This document shows, piece by piece, positions 8,449-18,092 of a DNA stretch of 64,000 nucleotides. This DNA comes from Enterobacter hormaechei subsp. xiangfangensis (GTDB lineage: Bacteria; Pseudomonadota; Gammaproteobacteria; Enterobacterales; Enterobacteriaceae), in the NCBI RefSeq assembly GCF_001729785.1, contig NZ_CP017183.1, positions 2,480,001 through 2,544,000 of the forward strand, in the 5' to 3' direction. Under the pieces are notes generated by a model, which made no database searches, was not told the origin of the DNA, and worked only from the letters and a program-made list of their open reading frames with translations. Each line of letters starts with the position of its first letter. The first letter of the stretch is position 1. A program made the translations under genes and the position numbers.

Positions 8449-9404
8449 AGTACGCCGGAGGTAAAATTCAGCGCGGGTGAGACGTCAACCGCCAGCCAGG
8501 TTGGGCCGTCCAGATCGGCAAAGCGCACGCTGTTCACCAGCGGGAGTGCAGCGCCGATCGCTCTGGACGTACACAACATACAGCCCAGCATCAGAGCAAA
8601 GCCTTGCGCCTGCGCATCTTGTGCCAGAGCCAGAGCCTCGGTTAATCCACCTGTTTTATCCAGCTTAATGTTCACCATTTCGTAACGTCCCTTGAGGGCT
8701 GACAGGCTCTCACGGGTATGACAGCTTTCGTCTGCACAGACGGGAAGCGGATGAATAAAATTCGCCAGCGCGGCATCGTCTTCTGCCGGGAGGGGTTGCT
8801 CCAGCATGGCAACGCCCAGATCGGCAAGCAGCTGACAACGGGCTGCCAGCCCTTCGCTGTGCCATGATTCGTTCGCATCGACGATAAGAGTGGCATCAGG
8901 TACCGCCGCACGAATGGCGACCATGCGTTCGCTAATCAGACGATCATCGAGCTTCACCTTTAATAATGTTGCACCTGTGGCATACAACGCCTGAGCGCTG
9001 GCGGCCATTTGCTCTGGTTCACCGATGACCACCGTTTGCGCGGTGACGATCGATTGCGGCAGCGTAACGTCCAGCAGCGCAGGCAGCGGTTTTTGTCGTT
9101 TCGCCGCTTCCAGACTCCAGAGTGCGCAGTCAATCGCGTTGCGTGCCGCGCCGGCCGGCAACCGAAGCTGAAGAGCCTCACGCGTCAGGCCCGCCTGCAA
9201 CTCGGGCACCACCGTCATAATTTGCGCCATGACTGACGCCAGGCTTTCTCCGTAGCGAGGATAAGGGGTACATTCTCCGACGCCTTTTACGCCGTCCTCT
9301 TCACATTCAACCACGACCACGCAGGCCTCATTACGGCTGCCGCGCGAGATCACAAACGGGGTGTGCAATGGCCAGGCTTCTTCATAGACCTTAACGCTTC
9401 TCAT
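8439..9404 (-). CDS. dgcA: L-Ala-D/L-Glu epimerase (YcjG/DgcA)
   Basis: Enolase-superfamily enzyme that converts L-Ala-D-Glu from murein to L-Ala-L-Glu so that peptidases can degrade it. The 321-residue product has the capping domain, then a barrel with catalytic lysines K149 and K151 (KVK), metal ligands D176 (VDANES), E202 (EQPLP) and D225 (ADESCH), and K247 (NIKLDK). These are the positions I recall for the E. coli enzyme. The start ATG 9404 gives the E. coli N-terminus (MRSVKVYEEAWPLHTPFV); an upstream in-frame extension is judged spurious. Confidence 0.94.
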   Translation of the reverse strand: MRSVKVYEEAWPLHTPFVISRGSRNEACVVVVECEEDGVKGVGECTPYPRYGESLASVMAQIMTVVPELQAGLTREALQLRLPAGAARNAIDCALWSLEAAKRQKPLPALLDVTLPQSIVTAQTVVIGEPEQMAASAQALYATGATLLKVKLDDRLISERMVAIRAAVPDATLIVDANESWHSEGLAARCQLLADLGVAMLEQPLPAEDDAALANFIHPLPVCADESCHTRESLSALKGRYEMVNIKLDKTGGLTEALALAQDAQAQGFALMLGCMLCTSRAIGAALPLVNSVRFADLDGPTWLAVDVSPALNFTSGVLHL

Positions 9405-9510
9405 CACTGACTCCTTGCAGGCCGGAAAGGCAGAAAATTGGTTTGCCGTGCTAACTGCGGATGACATACACTAGCCACGACGTTAACTATTTGTAAACAG
9501 GAAGATATCT

Positions 9511-10017
9511 ATGTCACAACTCGTTCATTTCCAGGGCAACCCGGTTGCTGTTGCAGGTTCCATCCCACAGTCTGGCAGCAAAGCACAGCCTTTTACTCTG
9601 GTGGCTAAAGATCTGTCTGACGTCACGCTGAGCCAGTTTGCTGGCAAACGTAAAGTCCTGAACATTTTCCCAAGCATCGATACTGGCGTTTGCGCTGCAT
9701 CAGTGCGTAAATTCAACCAGCTGGCGACCGAAATGGACAACACCGTAGTGCTGTGCATTTCTGCTGACCTGCCGTTTGCCCAGTCCCGCTTCTGCGGCGC
9801 TGAAGGCCTGAGCAACGTCATCACCCTTTCCACTCTGCGCAGCCCTGATTTCCTGGAGAAATACGGTGTTGCCATTTCCGAAGGCGCGCTGAAGGGTCTG
9901 GCTGCTCGAGCGGTGCTGGTGATCGACGAAAACGACAACGTTGTTTTCAGTGAGCTGGTCAACGAAATCACTACCGAACCGGATTACACCGCTGCACTTG
10001 AGGCGCTTAAAGCCTAA
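9511..10017 (+). CDS. tpx: Thiol peroxidase (Tpx)
   Basis: Atypical two-cysteine peroxiredoxin of the periplasm/cytoplasm that reduces hydroperoxides with thioredoxin. The product has 168 residues. Peroxidatic C61 (DTGVCAAS) and resolving C95 (SRFCGAEG) are present, with the additional C82. ATG 9511 has AGGAAG upstream. The gene is transcribed alone and convergently with tyrR; a shared terminator separates them. Confidence 0.96.
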   Translation: MSQLVHFQGNPVAVAGSIPQSGSKAQPFTLVAKDLSDVTLSQFAGKRKVLNIFPSIDTGVCAASVRKFNQLATEMDNTVVLCISADLPFAQSRFCGAEGLSNVITLSTLRSPDFLEKYGVAISEGALKGLAARAVLVIDENDNVVFSELVNEITTEPDYTAALEALKA

Positions 10018-10021
10018 ACGT

Positions 10022-10050
10022 AAAAAAGCCTCTGCAAAGAGGCTTTTTTA
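10022..10050. terminator. Bidirectional terminator between tpx and tyrR
   Basis: Stem AAAAAGCCTCT / AGAGGCTTTTT (10023-10033 and 10038-10048) with a GCAA loop. The A/T flanks give a T-run in both directions, so it can serve tpx on the plus strand and tyrR on the minus strand. Confidence 0.85.
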
Positions 10051-10051
10051 T

Positions 10052-11593
10052 TTATTCGTCACCCTTCTTCTGATTTAACCCATACTCGCGCAACTTATTC
10101 GCAATCGCGGTATGTGACACCCCAAGACGTTTAGCCAGCTTGCGCGTGCTCGGATAGCTGCGATATAGCTGCGTTAACACCGAACGCTCGAAACGGCTGG
10201 TGATGTCATCCAGCGAGCCTTCCATTGCCTCTTCGCCTACCGAGACCGTCCCGGCATCGTAATCCGGCAATAGAATATCCTGAGGGCGCAGTTCATACCC
10301 TTCAAGCTGAGTTAATGCGCGATAGACCGCATTTTTAAGCTGACGAATATTGCCCGGCCAGCCGTAACGCGTCAGCACGGTGCCCAGGTCGGCAGAGAGC
10401 TTCGGACGCGGCACGCCCTGCTCATCGGCAAAACGGGCCACGAACAGTTCTGTCAACGGCATGATGTCCTGTGGGCAATCGCGCAGCGGCGGAATATTGA
10501 GCGTCAGAACGTTGAGACGATAGTAGAGATCTTCGCGGAATACCCCTTTCTGCACCAGCTCCACCAGGTTTTTCTGGGTGGCGCAGATGACGCGCACGTC
10601 CACGTGAACTTCATGATCTTCCCCCACGCGGCGGAACGTGCCGTCATTGAGGAAACGCAGCAGTTTCGCCTGCATGCGTGGCGACATTTCGCCAATCTCG
10701 TCCAGCAGCACCGAGCCGCCATTCGCCTGTTCAAAGAAGCCTTTTTTACCTTCCGGTGCATGCCCGAACAGCTCACTTTCAACGGCATCTTCAGGAATAG
10801 AGGCGCAGTTCAGCGCCAGATACGGTTTTGCCGCACGCGGGCTGGCCATGTGCACAGCATGCGCCAGCAGATCTTTCCCCGTACCGGTATCCCCGGTAAT
10901 CAGCAGCGGCGCCGTAAGATTTGCCAGCTTGCGCGCCTGGTCGATCACATGACGCATCTTCGGGCTCACCGCAATAATCTGGCTGAATGCGCCGACGTCC
11001 TGGCTGGAAAGGTTCTGTAACTGACGCCCCATTCGCACCGTGGAGCGCAGCATGATCACTGCGCCGGTCAGCACCCGCGCGGCATTTTCCCCTTTCAGGT
11101 AGACCGGCGTGATCTCCATCAGGAAATTCTGTCCGTTGATGACGACATGCTCGCTATGGGTATTTTGCGGGTTGCTGTCCAGCCAGCGCTGGAAATTAAA
11201 ACCGGTGATCAGTTGCGTGGCGTGGTGCCCGATAAGTTTTTCCTGAGTCTGCGCAAACAGCTGGCAGCTGGCCTGGTTAACGCGCTCGACTTTATTTTTC
11301 AGATCGAGAGAGAGAAACGGCTCCGGCATTGCTTCCAGCAGCGCGCTCAGCGCAAGATGTTCCCGCTCGGACGGCATCCAGGGGATGGTACGTACATCCG
11401 TAACGCCAGCGATACGGCGGATTTCCGCCATCAGGCTACTGAAGGTATTAAATTCAATTTCGGCAAAATTGAGGTAAATTCGCCCGACAGGGTCGATCTC
11501 TATGCCACGTAAATCAATGCTACGTAAAACAAGAAGATCGAGTAACTCGCGGGTCAGACCGAGACGGTCCTCACAAAAGACTTCCAGACGCAT
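10052..11593 (-). CDS. tyrR: Transcriptional regulator TyrR
   Basis: Regulator of aromatic amino-acid biosynthesis and transport that responds to tyrosine, phenylalanine and ATP. The product is 513 residues, the same as E. coli. It has an N-terminal ACT domain (MRLEVFCEDRLGLTRELLDL), a PAS domain, an AAA+ domain with Walker A GDTGTGKD and Walker B LLDEIGEM, and a C-terminal helix-turn-helix (STRKLAKRLGVSHTAIANKL). The GAFTGA loop of sigma-54 activators is replaced by APEGKKGFF, as expected for TyrR, which works with sigma-70. A TyrR box lies 69 bases upstream, which fits autoregulation. Confidence 0.96.
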   Translation of the reverse strand: MRLEVFCEDRLGLTRELLDLLVLRSIDLRGIEIDPVGRIYLNFAEIEFNTFSSLMAEIRRIAGVTDVRTIPWMPSEREHLALSALLEAMPEPFLSLDLKNKVERVNQASCQLFAQTQEKLIGHHATQLITGFNFQRWLDSNPQNTHSEHVVINGQNFLMEITPVYLKGENAARVLTGAVIMLRSTVRMGRQLQNLSSQDVGAFSQIIAVSPKMRHVIDQARKLANLTAPLLITGDTGTGKDLLAHAVHMASPRAAKPYLALNCASIPEDAVESELFGHAPEGKKGFFEQANGGSVLLDEIGEMSPRMQAKLLRFLNDGTFRRVGEDHEVHVDVRVICATQKNLVELVQKGVFREDLYYRLNVLTLNIPPLRDCPQDIMPLTELFVARFADEQGVPRPKLSADLGTVLTRYGWPGNIRQLKNAVYRALTQLEGYELRPQDILLPDYDAGTVSVGEEAMEGSLDDITSRFERSVLTQLYRSYPSTRKLAKRLGVSHTAIANKLREYGLNQKKGDE

Positions 11594-11661
11594 GGGAAAT
11601 TCACCGTTTAAGCCAATAACAGTAAAATGATATGTCAGATCACGGTGTTCGGGAAGGTGGC

Positions 11662-11679
11662 TGTCAACAAATATTGACA
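11662..11679. promoter_or_regulatory. TyrR box upstream of tyrR
   Basis: TGTCAA-N6-TTGACA is a perfect 18-base inverted repeat and matches the TyrR box consensus TGTAAA-N6-TTTACA at all but one position per arm. It lies upstream of the tyrR start, as in E. coli where TyrR represses its own gene. The arms also contain TTGACA, so it may overlap the promoter -35 hexamer. Confidence 0.65.
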
Positions 11680-11698
11680 GCCCGCACGATTAGTAAAC

Positions 11699-11720
11699 AA
11701 AACCTCACTGAGCAGGTTTT
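11699..11720 (-). terminator. Possible terminator at the ycjF stop
   Basis: Arms AAAACCT and AGGTTTT (11699-11705 and 11714-11720) with an eight-base loop that overlaps the ycjF stop codon. The T-run is part of the stem. It may limit readthrough from ycjX-ycjF into tyrR, but it is weak. Confidence 0.4.
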
Positions 11721-12757
11721 TTATTGAGCGTCTCTTTAAGCTGGCCAATCAATTCGCGACGGAAATCCCCCAGCCGCGGCTTATCGCCATCGATCCAGGG
11801 GAGTGGACGACAAACCTCCATCGCTTTGATACCCAGGCGTGCCGTCAGCAGACCGGCACCAATCGCCTGCGCCGCCCGGGCAGAGAGACGCGCCGCAAGA
11901 TCCTGCGACATCCAGTCCATCCCGACCTCCCGTACCAGTTCGCTTGCCCCGGCGAAGGCGATATTCAGCAACACCAGTTTGAACAGGCGCAGTCGGCTGT
12001 AATAGCCAAGCTCAATGCCGTACAGCCTGGCGATGCGGTTGATCAGACGCAGGTTGCGCCAGGCGATAAAGGCCATGTCCACCATTGCCAGCGGACTGAC
12101 GGCGATCATCAGGGTAGATTCCGCCGCCGAACGGCTGATCTCACGACGAGCCTGCGCATCCAGTACCGGCTGAACAATGTGCGCATAGAGCGTGACCACT
12201 TCCTGGTCATTCTGGGTTTCGTGGATCGCCGCATACCAGCGCTGAAGCGCCGGGTGAGAGTGATCTATCCCGGCCTGAGCCGCAAGCTTTTCACAAAAAG
12301 CACGCCCTTTTCCTGTGCCGTGACTGTGCAGCAGATCCCGCGCTTCATCGCGTTCGTGGGCACGCTGACGCAAACGCCAGAGGCGACGCCACTCGCTGAC
12401 GACTGAGCCAACGCCCGCACCAACAATCAACGCCCCGGCGGCGCATCCCCCCAGCGCCACCCAGTCCTGCGTTTGCCAGGCATTGACGCCCCACTGCACG
12501 CCCTGGCCGATTACGCTCACACCAAAAAGGGCTAACCCGGCGGTCACCATCTTACGCCACAGGCTGCGTTTCGGGCGCAGTGCCGCATCAACCACCGCTT
12601 CCGCCTGCCCCTCTTCAACCATCGGCTCGTCTGCCAGCACGGGAGCAAAGTTGTCGGCCTGCGGGCCGCTGAAGGTTTGCGCCGTTTTAAACGCCTCATG
12701 CGGGGACTGCTCAAGCTGGCCGGTAAAATCAATGCGTGGTTTTAACGGTTCCGTCAT
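11705..12757 (-). CDS. ycjF: Inner-membrane protein YcjF (UPF0283)
   Basis: Membrane protein of 350 residues and unknown biochemical role. Residues 1-65 are a charged cytoplasmic tail ([14 protein letters not shown]). Two hydrophobic helices follow (about 68-92 and 98-120, the second including [18 protein letters not shown]). The rest is a conserved DUF697-like soluble region rich in helices. Its start overlaps the ycjX stop by four bases (ATGA), so the two are translationally coupled. In E. coli this pair is linked to sigma-32 heat-shock and phage-shock expression; nothing in this sequence proves that here. Confidence 0.92.
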   Translation of the reverse strand: MTEPLKPRIDFTGQLEQSPHEAFKTAQTFSGPQADNFAPVLADEPMVEEGQAEAVVDAALRPKRSLWRKMVTAGLALFGVSVIGQGVQWGVNAWQTQDWVALGGCAAGALIVGAGVGSVVSEWRRLWRLRQRAHERDEARDLLHSHGTGKGRAFCEKLAAQAGIDHSHPALQRWYAAIHETQNDQEVVTLYAHIVQPVLDAQARREISRSAAESTLMIAVSPLAMVDMAFIAWRNLRLINRIARLYGIELGYYSRLRLFKLVLLNIAFAGASELVREVGMDWMSQDLAARLSARAAQAIGAGLLTARLGIKAMEVCRPLPWIDGDKPRLGDFRRELIGQLKETLNKKPAQ

Positions 12758-14151
12758 CGCAATTTATCTCCAATTAAAAACTCCAGCGCGGCATCCAGAC
12801 GGATATGCGGCAATGGCTGGTCAACGTTCATGCTCTGCGGACGGAAGGCTTCGAACTGAAAACCCTGGCTTTGCCAGAATGCCTGGCCCGGCAGACGCGC
12901 CGGAACTTCCCCCGGATAGACCGTGAGCGGCTCACCGTCGCTGAGACGGTTGCCCCGCAGGGCCGGAATTTTCTCGCCATTCAGGTCAATCAACCCACTC
13001 TGCGTTGCCTGTACGGACGCCAGCCCCAGACAGTCCATGCTGATCCCTTCGAAGGCCGCATTCTGCCAGGCATCCTGCACCAGCTGTTGCAGCAGGGATA
13101 CCATGTTGGCGTGCTGATCGACCGTCACATGGTCAGCTTTTGTGGCGGCAAACAGCAGCTTGTCGATGACCGGCGAGAACAAACGGCGAAACAGCGTACG
13201 CTGGCCATAATGAAAGCTTTGCATCAGCTGCGTCAGCGCCAGCCGCATATCATTGAACGCCTGCGGCCCGCTGTTGAGCGGTTGCAGGCAGTCCACCAGC
13301 ACGATCTGGCGGTCAAAGCGTAAAAAGTGATTTTTATAAAAGCCCTTAACCACCTTCTCACAGTAATAATTGTATCGCTCGCGGAGCATACCGGCGTTGG
13401 TGGTCTTGTCCGCCTGCGCCAGTTTCGATTCGCCGATGCTGTCAACGTCCGGCCACGGGAAAAACTGTAGCGCGGGAGCACCGGCTAAATCACCCGGCAG
13501 AACGAAGCGGCCCGGCTGAATGAAATGCAACCCCTCCTGCTTGCACTGATGCAGGTAATCCGTCCAGGCTTCGGCTATGACGGCCAGACGGTTTTCATCC
13601 GCCGGCGCCAGCGGGTCCAGCCCTTCGCAAAGCTGGCGCCATTTGGTCGACCACTCTGCCCGCTGCCCCTGCAACAAACCGGTCATCTGTCGGGACCAGT
13701 TCAGGTAATCCTGCGCCAGCATCGGTAAATCGAGCAGCCATTCTCCCGGATAATCCACAATTTCGAGATAGAGCGTGGACGTTTCTTTGAAGTGACGCAT
13801 CAGGGATTCATTCGAGCGGAAACGCAGCGCAAGACGGATTTCGCTCACGCCACGCGTCGGGGTGGGCCAGGCGGGAGGTTCCCCGTATAACTGCGCCAGA
13901 CCTTCATCATAGGTGAAACGGGGGATGCCAAAATCACGTTGCGGTACGCGTTTCACCCCCAGCAACCGCTCCTCGCGCACTGCGCTAAGCAGTGGCAGGC
14001 GCGCCCCTGCATGCAGGTTCAACAGCTGATTGACCATCGCCGTAATGAATGCTGTCTTACCGCTGCGGCTCAGCCCCGTCACGGCAAGACGCAAATGGCG
14101 ATCAACGCCACGGTTCACCAGAGAATTGAATTCGTTTTTAAGTCGCTTCAT
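12754..14151 (-). CDS. ycjX: YcjX-family P-loop NTPase (DUF463)
   Basis: Predicted nucleotide-binding protein of 465 residues. A P-loop GLSRSGKT lies at about residues 26-33, just after an N-terminal helix. The family has a Ras-like GTPase/ATPase fold, and stress-induced partners such as YcjF are conserved next to it. The switch-like motif EIVDYPGEW follows downstream. The cellular role is not established. The gene starts at ATG 14151 and is divergent from ycjW across a 155-base gap. Confidence 0.92.
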   Translation of the reverse strand: MKRLKNEFNSLVNRGVDRHLRLAVTGLSRSGKTAFITAMVNQLLNLHAGARLPLLSAVREERLLGVKRVPQRDFGIPRFTYDEGLAQLYGEPPAWPTPTRGVSEIRLALRFRSNESLMRHFKETSTLYLEIVDYPGEWLLDLPMLAQDYLNWSRQMTGLLQGQRAEWSTKWRQLCEGLDPLAPADENRLAVIAEAWTDYLHQCKQEGLHFIQPGRFVLPGDLAGAPALQFFPWPDVDSIGESKLAQADKTTNAGMLRERYNYYCEKVVKGFYKNHFLRFDRQIVLVDCLQPLNSGPQAFNDMRLALTQLMQSFHYGQRTLFRRLFSPVIDKLLFAATKADHVTVDQHANMVSLLQQLVQDAWQNAAFEGISMDCLGLASVQATQSGLIDLNGEKIPALRGNRLSDGEPLTVYPGEVPARLPGQAFWQSQGFQFEAFRPQSMNVDQPLPHIRLDAALEFLIGDKLR

Positions 14152-14306
14152 CGCCGTCCTTCATTGCCTGGAACCCTGAAAAAAGTCACTTCAGAATACA
14201 GTAAATTGGGGCAGATCGTTGATTATCAATTCTTAATTATTGCTATTGCCGTTTTCTCTCCAGTAAGATGGGCGCAATTGCTGTCCGTCTGGAGTGAGTA
14301 AGGTGT

Positions 14307-15317
14307 ATGTCACCCACCATCTATGATATTGCCCGCGTTGCTGGCGTTTCGAAATCAACCGTGTCGCGCGTTCTGAATAAACAAACGAATATTTCTCCTG
14401 AAGCGCGCGAAAAGGTGTTGAAGGCGATAGAAGAATTAAATTATCAACCGAATAAACTTGCCCGCGCACTCACCTCTTCTGGCTTCGACGCCATTATGGT
14501 TATTTCGACCCGTTCAACCAAAACCACCGCAGGGAATCCGTTTTTCTCTGATGTACTGCATGCCATAACGGCAAAAGCAGAAGAAGAAGGTTTTGATGTT
14601 ATTTTACAAACGTCCAAAAGCAGCGAAGATGATCTGCAAAAATGCGTGGGTAAAATAAAGCAGAAGATGATCAAAGGGATCATCATGCTAAGCTCGCCGG
14701 CGAACGAGTCTTTTTTCGCGACGCTGGACGAATACGGTGTGCCCGTGGTCGTTATTGGTAAAGTGGAAGGCAATTACCAGAATATCTATTCTGTCGACAC
14801 GGATAATTTCCACGACAGCGCCATATTAACCGACTCATTTATCACACATGGTCGCACTAAAATTGCCTGCCTGCATGCCCCTCTCGATTATCACGTTTCT
14901 ATCGATCGCCTGGCGGGCTATAAATCGAGCCTTGAGAAGCACGGTATTGCGATTAATCCGGACTGGGTTATTGATGGCGGATATACCCATGAAAGCGCGC
15001 TTCAGGCGGCCTGTCAGCTACTCTCATCAGACAACCCGCCTGATGCGGTTTTTGCGACGGACAGCATGAAATTGCTGAGTCTTTATCGTGCCGCGGATGA
15101 GCTAAATCTGACGATCCCGGAACAGGTCGCAATGGCAGGATACAGCGACCCGATGCTATCTCTCATTTTAACCCCTGCACCAGGCGGTTTTGATATCCCC
15201 ACGAGAAAGCTGGGCGAAGAGAGCTGCGATTTGTTGTTCAGGTGCATTGCGGGTAAACCTGCCCCGCATAAGGTATTGGTTGAAACGCATTTTTCAGATG
15301 CGGCTTCATTACGCTAA
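14307..15317 (+). CDS. ycjW: LacI-family transcriptional regulator YcjW
   Basis: Regulator of 336 residues with an N-terminal helix-turn-helix and hinge ([20 protein letters not shown], about residues 4-23) and a periplasmic-binding-protein-like effector domain. It is close to E. coli YcjW through the first 150 residues and more diverged in the ligand-binding C-terminal half. In E. coli it is reported to repress the ycj operon. The LacI-type operator in front of ycjM here is the natural target. The inducer is unknown, probably a glycoside or a product of the operon enzymes. Confidence 0.92.
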   Translation: MSPTIYDIARVAGVSKSTVSRVLNKQTNISPEAREKVLKAIEELNYQPNKLARALTSSGFDAIMVISTRSTKTTAGNPFFSDVLHAITAKAEEEGFDVILQTSKSSEDDLQKCVGKIKQKMIKGIIMLSSPANESFFATLDEYGVPVVVIGKVEGNYQNIYSVDTDNFHDSAILTDSFITHGRTKIACLHAPLDYHVSIDRLAGYKSSLEKHGIAINPDWVIDGGYTHESALQAACQLLSSDNPPDAVFATDSMKLLSLYRAADELNLTIPEQVAMAGYSDPMLSLILTPAPGGFDIPTRKLGEESCDLLFRCIAGKPAPHKVLVETHFSDAASLR

Positions 15318-15341
15318 AAACCAGGGGCAAACGCCCCTGGT
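15316..15341 (-). terminator. Terminator of ompG
   Basis: Stem ACCAGGGGC / GCCCCTGGT with a short loop, followed on the minus strand by a T-run (the five A bases at 15316-15320 on the plus strand). It ends the ompG transcript, and the hairpin also lies just after the convergent ycjW gene. Confidence 0.75.
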
Positions 15342-15350
15342 AACATCCTG

Positions 15351-16265
15351 TCAGAACGCGTAATTCACGCCGATCCCCGCATAGTGGAAGCGATCGTTTT
15401 CGCCTTCGTCATGGTTTTCCCATTCGTAGGCATATTCCAGCGTCATGGAAAGGCCATTCGCAAAGTCATAAGCATAGAGCAATCCCAGACGATTGAAATC
15501 ATGCCCTTCACGTGTCGGATCGTCCTGCCAGTCCCAGTTTGTCCAGCGGTCAAGCCCAAGACGAGTATACGGCGTCAGGGTTGTCTGTCCTAATGAAACA
15601 GGCATATACGCACGGATTTCCTGAGTGGAGAATTCACCGTTATTACGTGAACTGTCCATATTGAAACCCCGCTCTAAATAGTAATTAACTTTTGCAGAGA
15701 CGGTTTCGTTAATTGTCCAGGTAAAACCGGTTTCCGTTTCAACACGGCTGTCAGAATAACCGGTTTTTGCCAGGTCATTCGCAAACTGGTACATGGCAAA
15801 CCATCCGCCAAAACGCCAGTCATCGGTTAATTTTACATCCCAGTCCGGTTGAATTTTATAGCGCTGCATATTTGCGCTGCCCGCTTTCGCGCCATCCTCA
15901 TCTTTGAAATGATAGCTGTAATTACGGAAACCACCCGTCAGTCCCAGCGTGAAATCATCGGTACCAATAATACGATAGCGTAATTCTACTTCGGGACGAT
16001 CGAAATAGGTGCCGCGCGTCATGCTACTGTAATCAACCGGCCCTTCCTGATACATAGCCAGCGAAATGGTCCATGCATCCCAAGTGGCATTAAACCACAC
16101 GGAGGGTTCATATAATCCATCTTTATCGTCGGCCTGACCTTCGACGTTTTCAATTTCATACATGGCGCCAATATTAAATTCCCACTGTTTGGCTGATTCA
16201 GTTGCTTGCGCGCAGCTCACCCCTGCGCACAGGACGAGCGCAGCACTTCTTAGTAGAGTACTCAT
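15351..16265 (-). CDS. ompG: Outer-membrane porin OmpG
   Basis: Monomeric 14-strand beta-barrel porin for oligosaccharides. The 304-residue precursor has a signal peptide ending SCAQA (about residue 21), alternating beta-strand patterns throughout, and the terminal phenylalanine needed for barrel assembly (GIGVNYAF). It aligns along its length with E. coli OmpG (301 residues). It lies downstream of ycjV with a terminator-like hairpin between them, so expression may be partly uncoupled from the operon. Its likely role is outer-membrane entry of the glycosides handled by the ycj enzymes. Confidence 0.94.
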   Translation of the reverse strand: MSTLLRSAALVLCAGVSCAQATESAKQWEFNIGAMYEIENVEGQADDKDGLYEPSVWFNATWDAWTISLAMYQEGPVDYSSMTRGTYFDRPEVELRYRIIGTDDFTLGLTGGFRNYSYHFKDEDGAKAGSANMQRYKIQPDWDVKLTDDWRFGGWFAMYQFANDLAKTGYSDSRVETETGFTWTINETVSAKVNYYLERGFNMDSSRNNGEFSTQEIRAYMPVSLGQTTLTPYTRLGLDRWTNWDWQDDPTREGHDFNRLGLLYAYDFANGLSMTLEYAYEWENHDEGENDRFHYAGIGVNYAF

Positions 16266-16291
16266 TAAAATATTCCTTTATAATTAACATA

Positions 16292-16319
16292 CAAAAAACC
16301 GGAAACTTTCATTTCCGGC
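16292..16319 (-). terminator. Terminator-like hairpin between ycjV and ompG
   Basis: Stem CCGGAAA / TTTCCGG (16299-16305 and 16312-16318) followed on the minus strand by six T bases. This is a standard intrinsic terminator shape placed inside the operon, 12 bases beyond the ycjV stop. It may reduce or block readthrough into ompG. Confidence 0.72.
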
Positions 16320-16330
16320 GAACACCTTTC

Positions 16331-17413
16331 TTATCTAATAGCTGTTTCAGTATCAGCATCGAAGAAATGGCACTTATTCATATCGAACTGGATGCCGATA
16401 TTATCTCCGGCAACGTAATCATCCGCCGCTCCCGCACGGACAACCAGTTCATGCCCACCCACGGTGGCATAAAGCATAAATTCAGCCCCGGTCAGCTCAG
16501 CAACGCTGATCTCCGCCGTGATGTTTTCGCCGCTTCGCTGTACGGTGAGAATATCTTCCGGACGGATCCCAAAGACAACCGCTTTACGCTGGTAACCTTG
16601 CGCATTCAGTACGGACAGCTTGTCCTCCGGGATCTCCAGACGCAGCGTTTCCGTCACAAAATAGCGGTCGTCGATTGCGCCACGAATGAAGTTCATCGCC
16701 GGTGAGCCAATAAATCCTGCAACGAACATATTCGCCGGCTCGTTGTAGACCTGCTTCGGCGCGCCCACCTGCTGAATGATGCCGTCCTTTAAAATCACGA
16801 TGCGGGTCGCCATCGTCATGGCTTCCGTCTGATCGTGCGTCACGTAAATCATGGTGGTATTAAGCTTCTGATGCAGCTTGCTGATTTCAGCGCGCATCTG
16901 CACACGAAGTTTGGCATCGAGGTTGGATAAGGGCTCATCCATCAGGAACACCCCCGCTTCGCGCACTATCGCCCTGCCTAACGCCACGCGCTGACGCTGA
17001 CCGCCGGACAACGCGCCAGGTTTACGCTGGAGATAATCGCGCAAGCCCAGGATCTGTGCCGCCCAGGTAACGCGTTCTTCAATGACGGAGGGCGCAATTT
17101 TTTGCATTTTCAGGCCAAACGCCATGTTGTCGTAGACCGTCATATGCGGATAGAGCGCATAGTTCTGGAAGACCATCGCGATATCACGGGACTTTGCGGG
17201 AACATCATTCATGCAAACCCCGTCAATAATCAGTTCACCCGCGCTGATCTCCTCGAGGCCGGCAATCATTCGCAGCGTCGTGGATTTCCCACAGCCCGAT
17301 GGACCGACGAAGACGATAAATTCTTTGTCTTCAATTTCGAGGTTGAAATCCTTCACCACGTGGACCTGGTTATCATAAATTTTCTGAATGTGTTTCAGAG
17401 ACAGTTGAGCCAT
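16331..17413 (-). CDS. ycjV: Sugar ABC transporter ATP-binding protein YcjV
   Basis: MsmK/UgpC-type ATPase, 360 residues, with Walker A GPSGCGKST (37-45), signature LSGGQ (about 135-139), Walker B VFLMDEP (about 155-161) and the C-terminal TOBE/regulatory domain of carbohydrate importers. It would energise YcjO and YcjP with YcjN as binding protein. In E. coli K-12 the gene is annotated as disrupted, as I recall; here the frame is intact and the motifs are all present. The start ATG 17413 lies 13 bases from the ycjU stop. Confidence 0.93.
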   Translation of the reverse strand: MAQLSLKHIQKIYDNQVHVVKDFNLEIEDKEFIVFVGPSGCGKSTTLRMIAGLEEISAGELIIDGVCMNDVPAKSRDIAMVFQNYALYPHMTVYDNMAFGLKMQKIAPSVIEERVTWAAQILGLRDYLQRKPGALSGGQRQRVALGRAIVREAGVFLMDEPLSNLDAKLRVQMRAEISKLHQKLNTTMIYVTHDQTEAMTMATRIVILKDGIIQQVGAPKQVYNEPANMFVAGFIGSPAMNFIRGAIDDRYFVTETLRLEIPEDKLSVLNAQGYQRKAVVFGIRPEDILTVQRSGENITAEISVAELTGAEFMLYATVGGHELVVRAGAADDYVAGDNIGIQFDMNKCHFFDADTETAIR

Positions 17414-17426
17414 TATTAATTCCTTA

Positions 17427-18092
17427 TCAATACGCCCGGGATGCCCAGAACGCCGTCAGGCGTTCCCAGGTCAGTTCCTGCGTTGAATGAAGTTGTAATC
17501 CCGCATGGTTCAGGCCAGGCCCAATCCCGACCGACAGCATTCCTGCGGCGTTGATCGCATCTACCCCTGCGGCGGCATCTTCGATACCAATGGCCTCTTC
17601 AGGACGCACGTTCAGTCCTTTACAGGCCGCAAGGAAGATTTCCGGGTCCGGCTTTGAGCGGCTAATACGCGAAGCATCGGCGCAAAAATCGAAAGCCTGA
17701 TGAATACCCAACGCGTGCAAAATCCCAGGAGCATTAAGCGATACGGATGCCAGGCCAATTTTGACGTTCGCGGCGCGAATATCCGCCAGCACGTCGCGAA
17801 TACCCGGCAGCAGCGAATCCTGCGTCAGTGATGCCAGCGACTGGACGTAAAGCGCGTTTTTTTTCGTCGCCAGCGCCAGGCGCTGCTCGTCACTGAACAT
17901 CCCCTCTTTCCCGCCATGTTTCAGAATGCGCTGGAGGGAGTCCATACGGCTTATTCCCTTCAGCTGTTCGTTAAATACTTCATCGAAGGTGATACCAATC
18001 TCCTCCGCCACGGCGCGCCAGGCCAGAAAGTGAAGATGCGCGGTATCGGTGATCACCCCGTCCAGATCGAATACAACAGCGTTAAGCGTCAT
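17427..18092 (-). CDS. pgmB: Beta-phosphoglucomutase (YcjU/PgmB)
   Basis: HAD-superfamily mutase that interconverts beta-glucose 1-phosphate and glucose 6-phosphate. The product is 221 residues, close to the E. coli length of 219. The phosphoacceptor motif DLDGVITD with D9 and D11 is at the N-terminus. ATG 18092 has GGAGGGG just upstream and overlaps the ycjT 3' end by 11 bases, so the two are coupled. The product of kojibiose phosphorolysis by YcjT, beta-glucose 1-phosphate, is its expected substrate. Confidence 0.92.
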   Translation of the reverse strand: MTLNAVVFDLDGVITDTAHLHFLAWRAVAEEIGITFDEVFNEQLKGISRMDSLQRILKHGGKEGMFSDEQRLALATKKNALYVQSLASLTQDSLLPGIRDVLADIRAANVKIGLASVSLNAPGILHALGIHQAFDFCADASRISRSKPDPEIFLAACKGLNVRPEEAIGIEDAAAGVDAINAAGMLSVGIGPGLNHAGLQLHSTQELTWERLTAFWASRAY

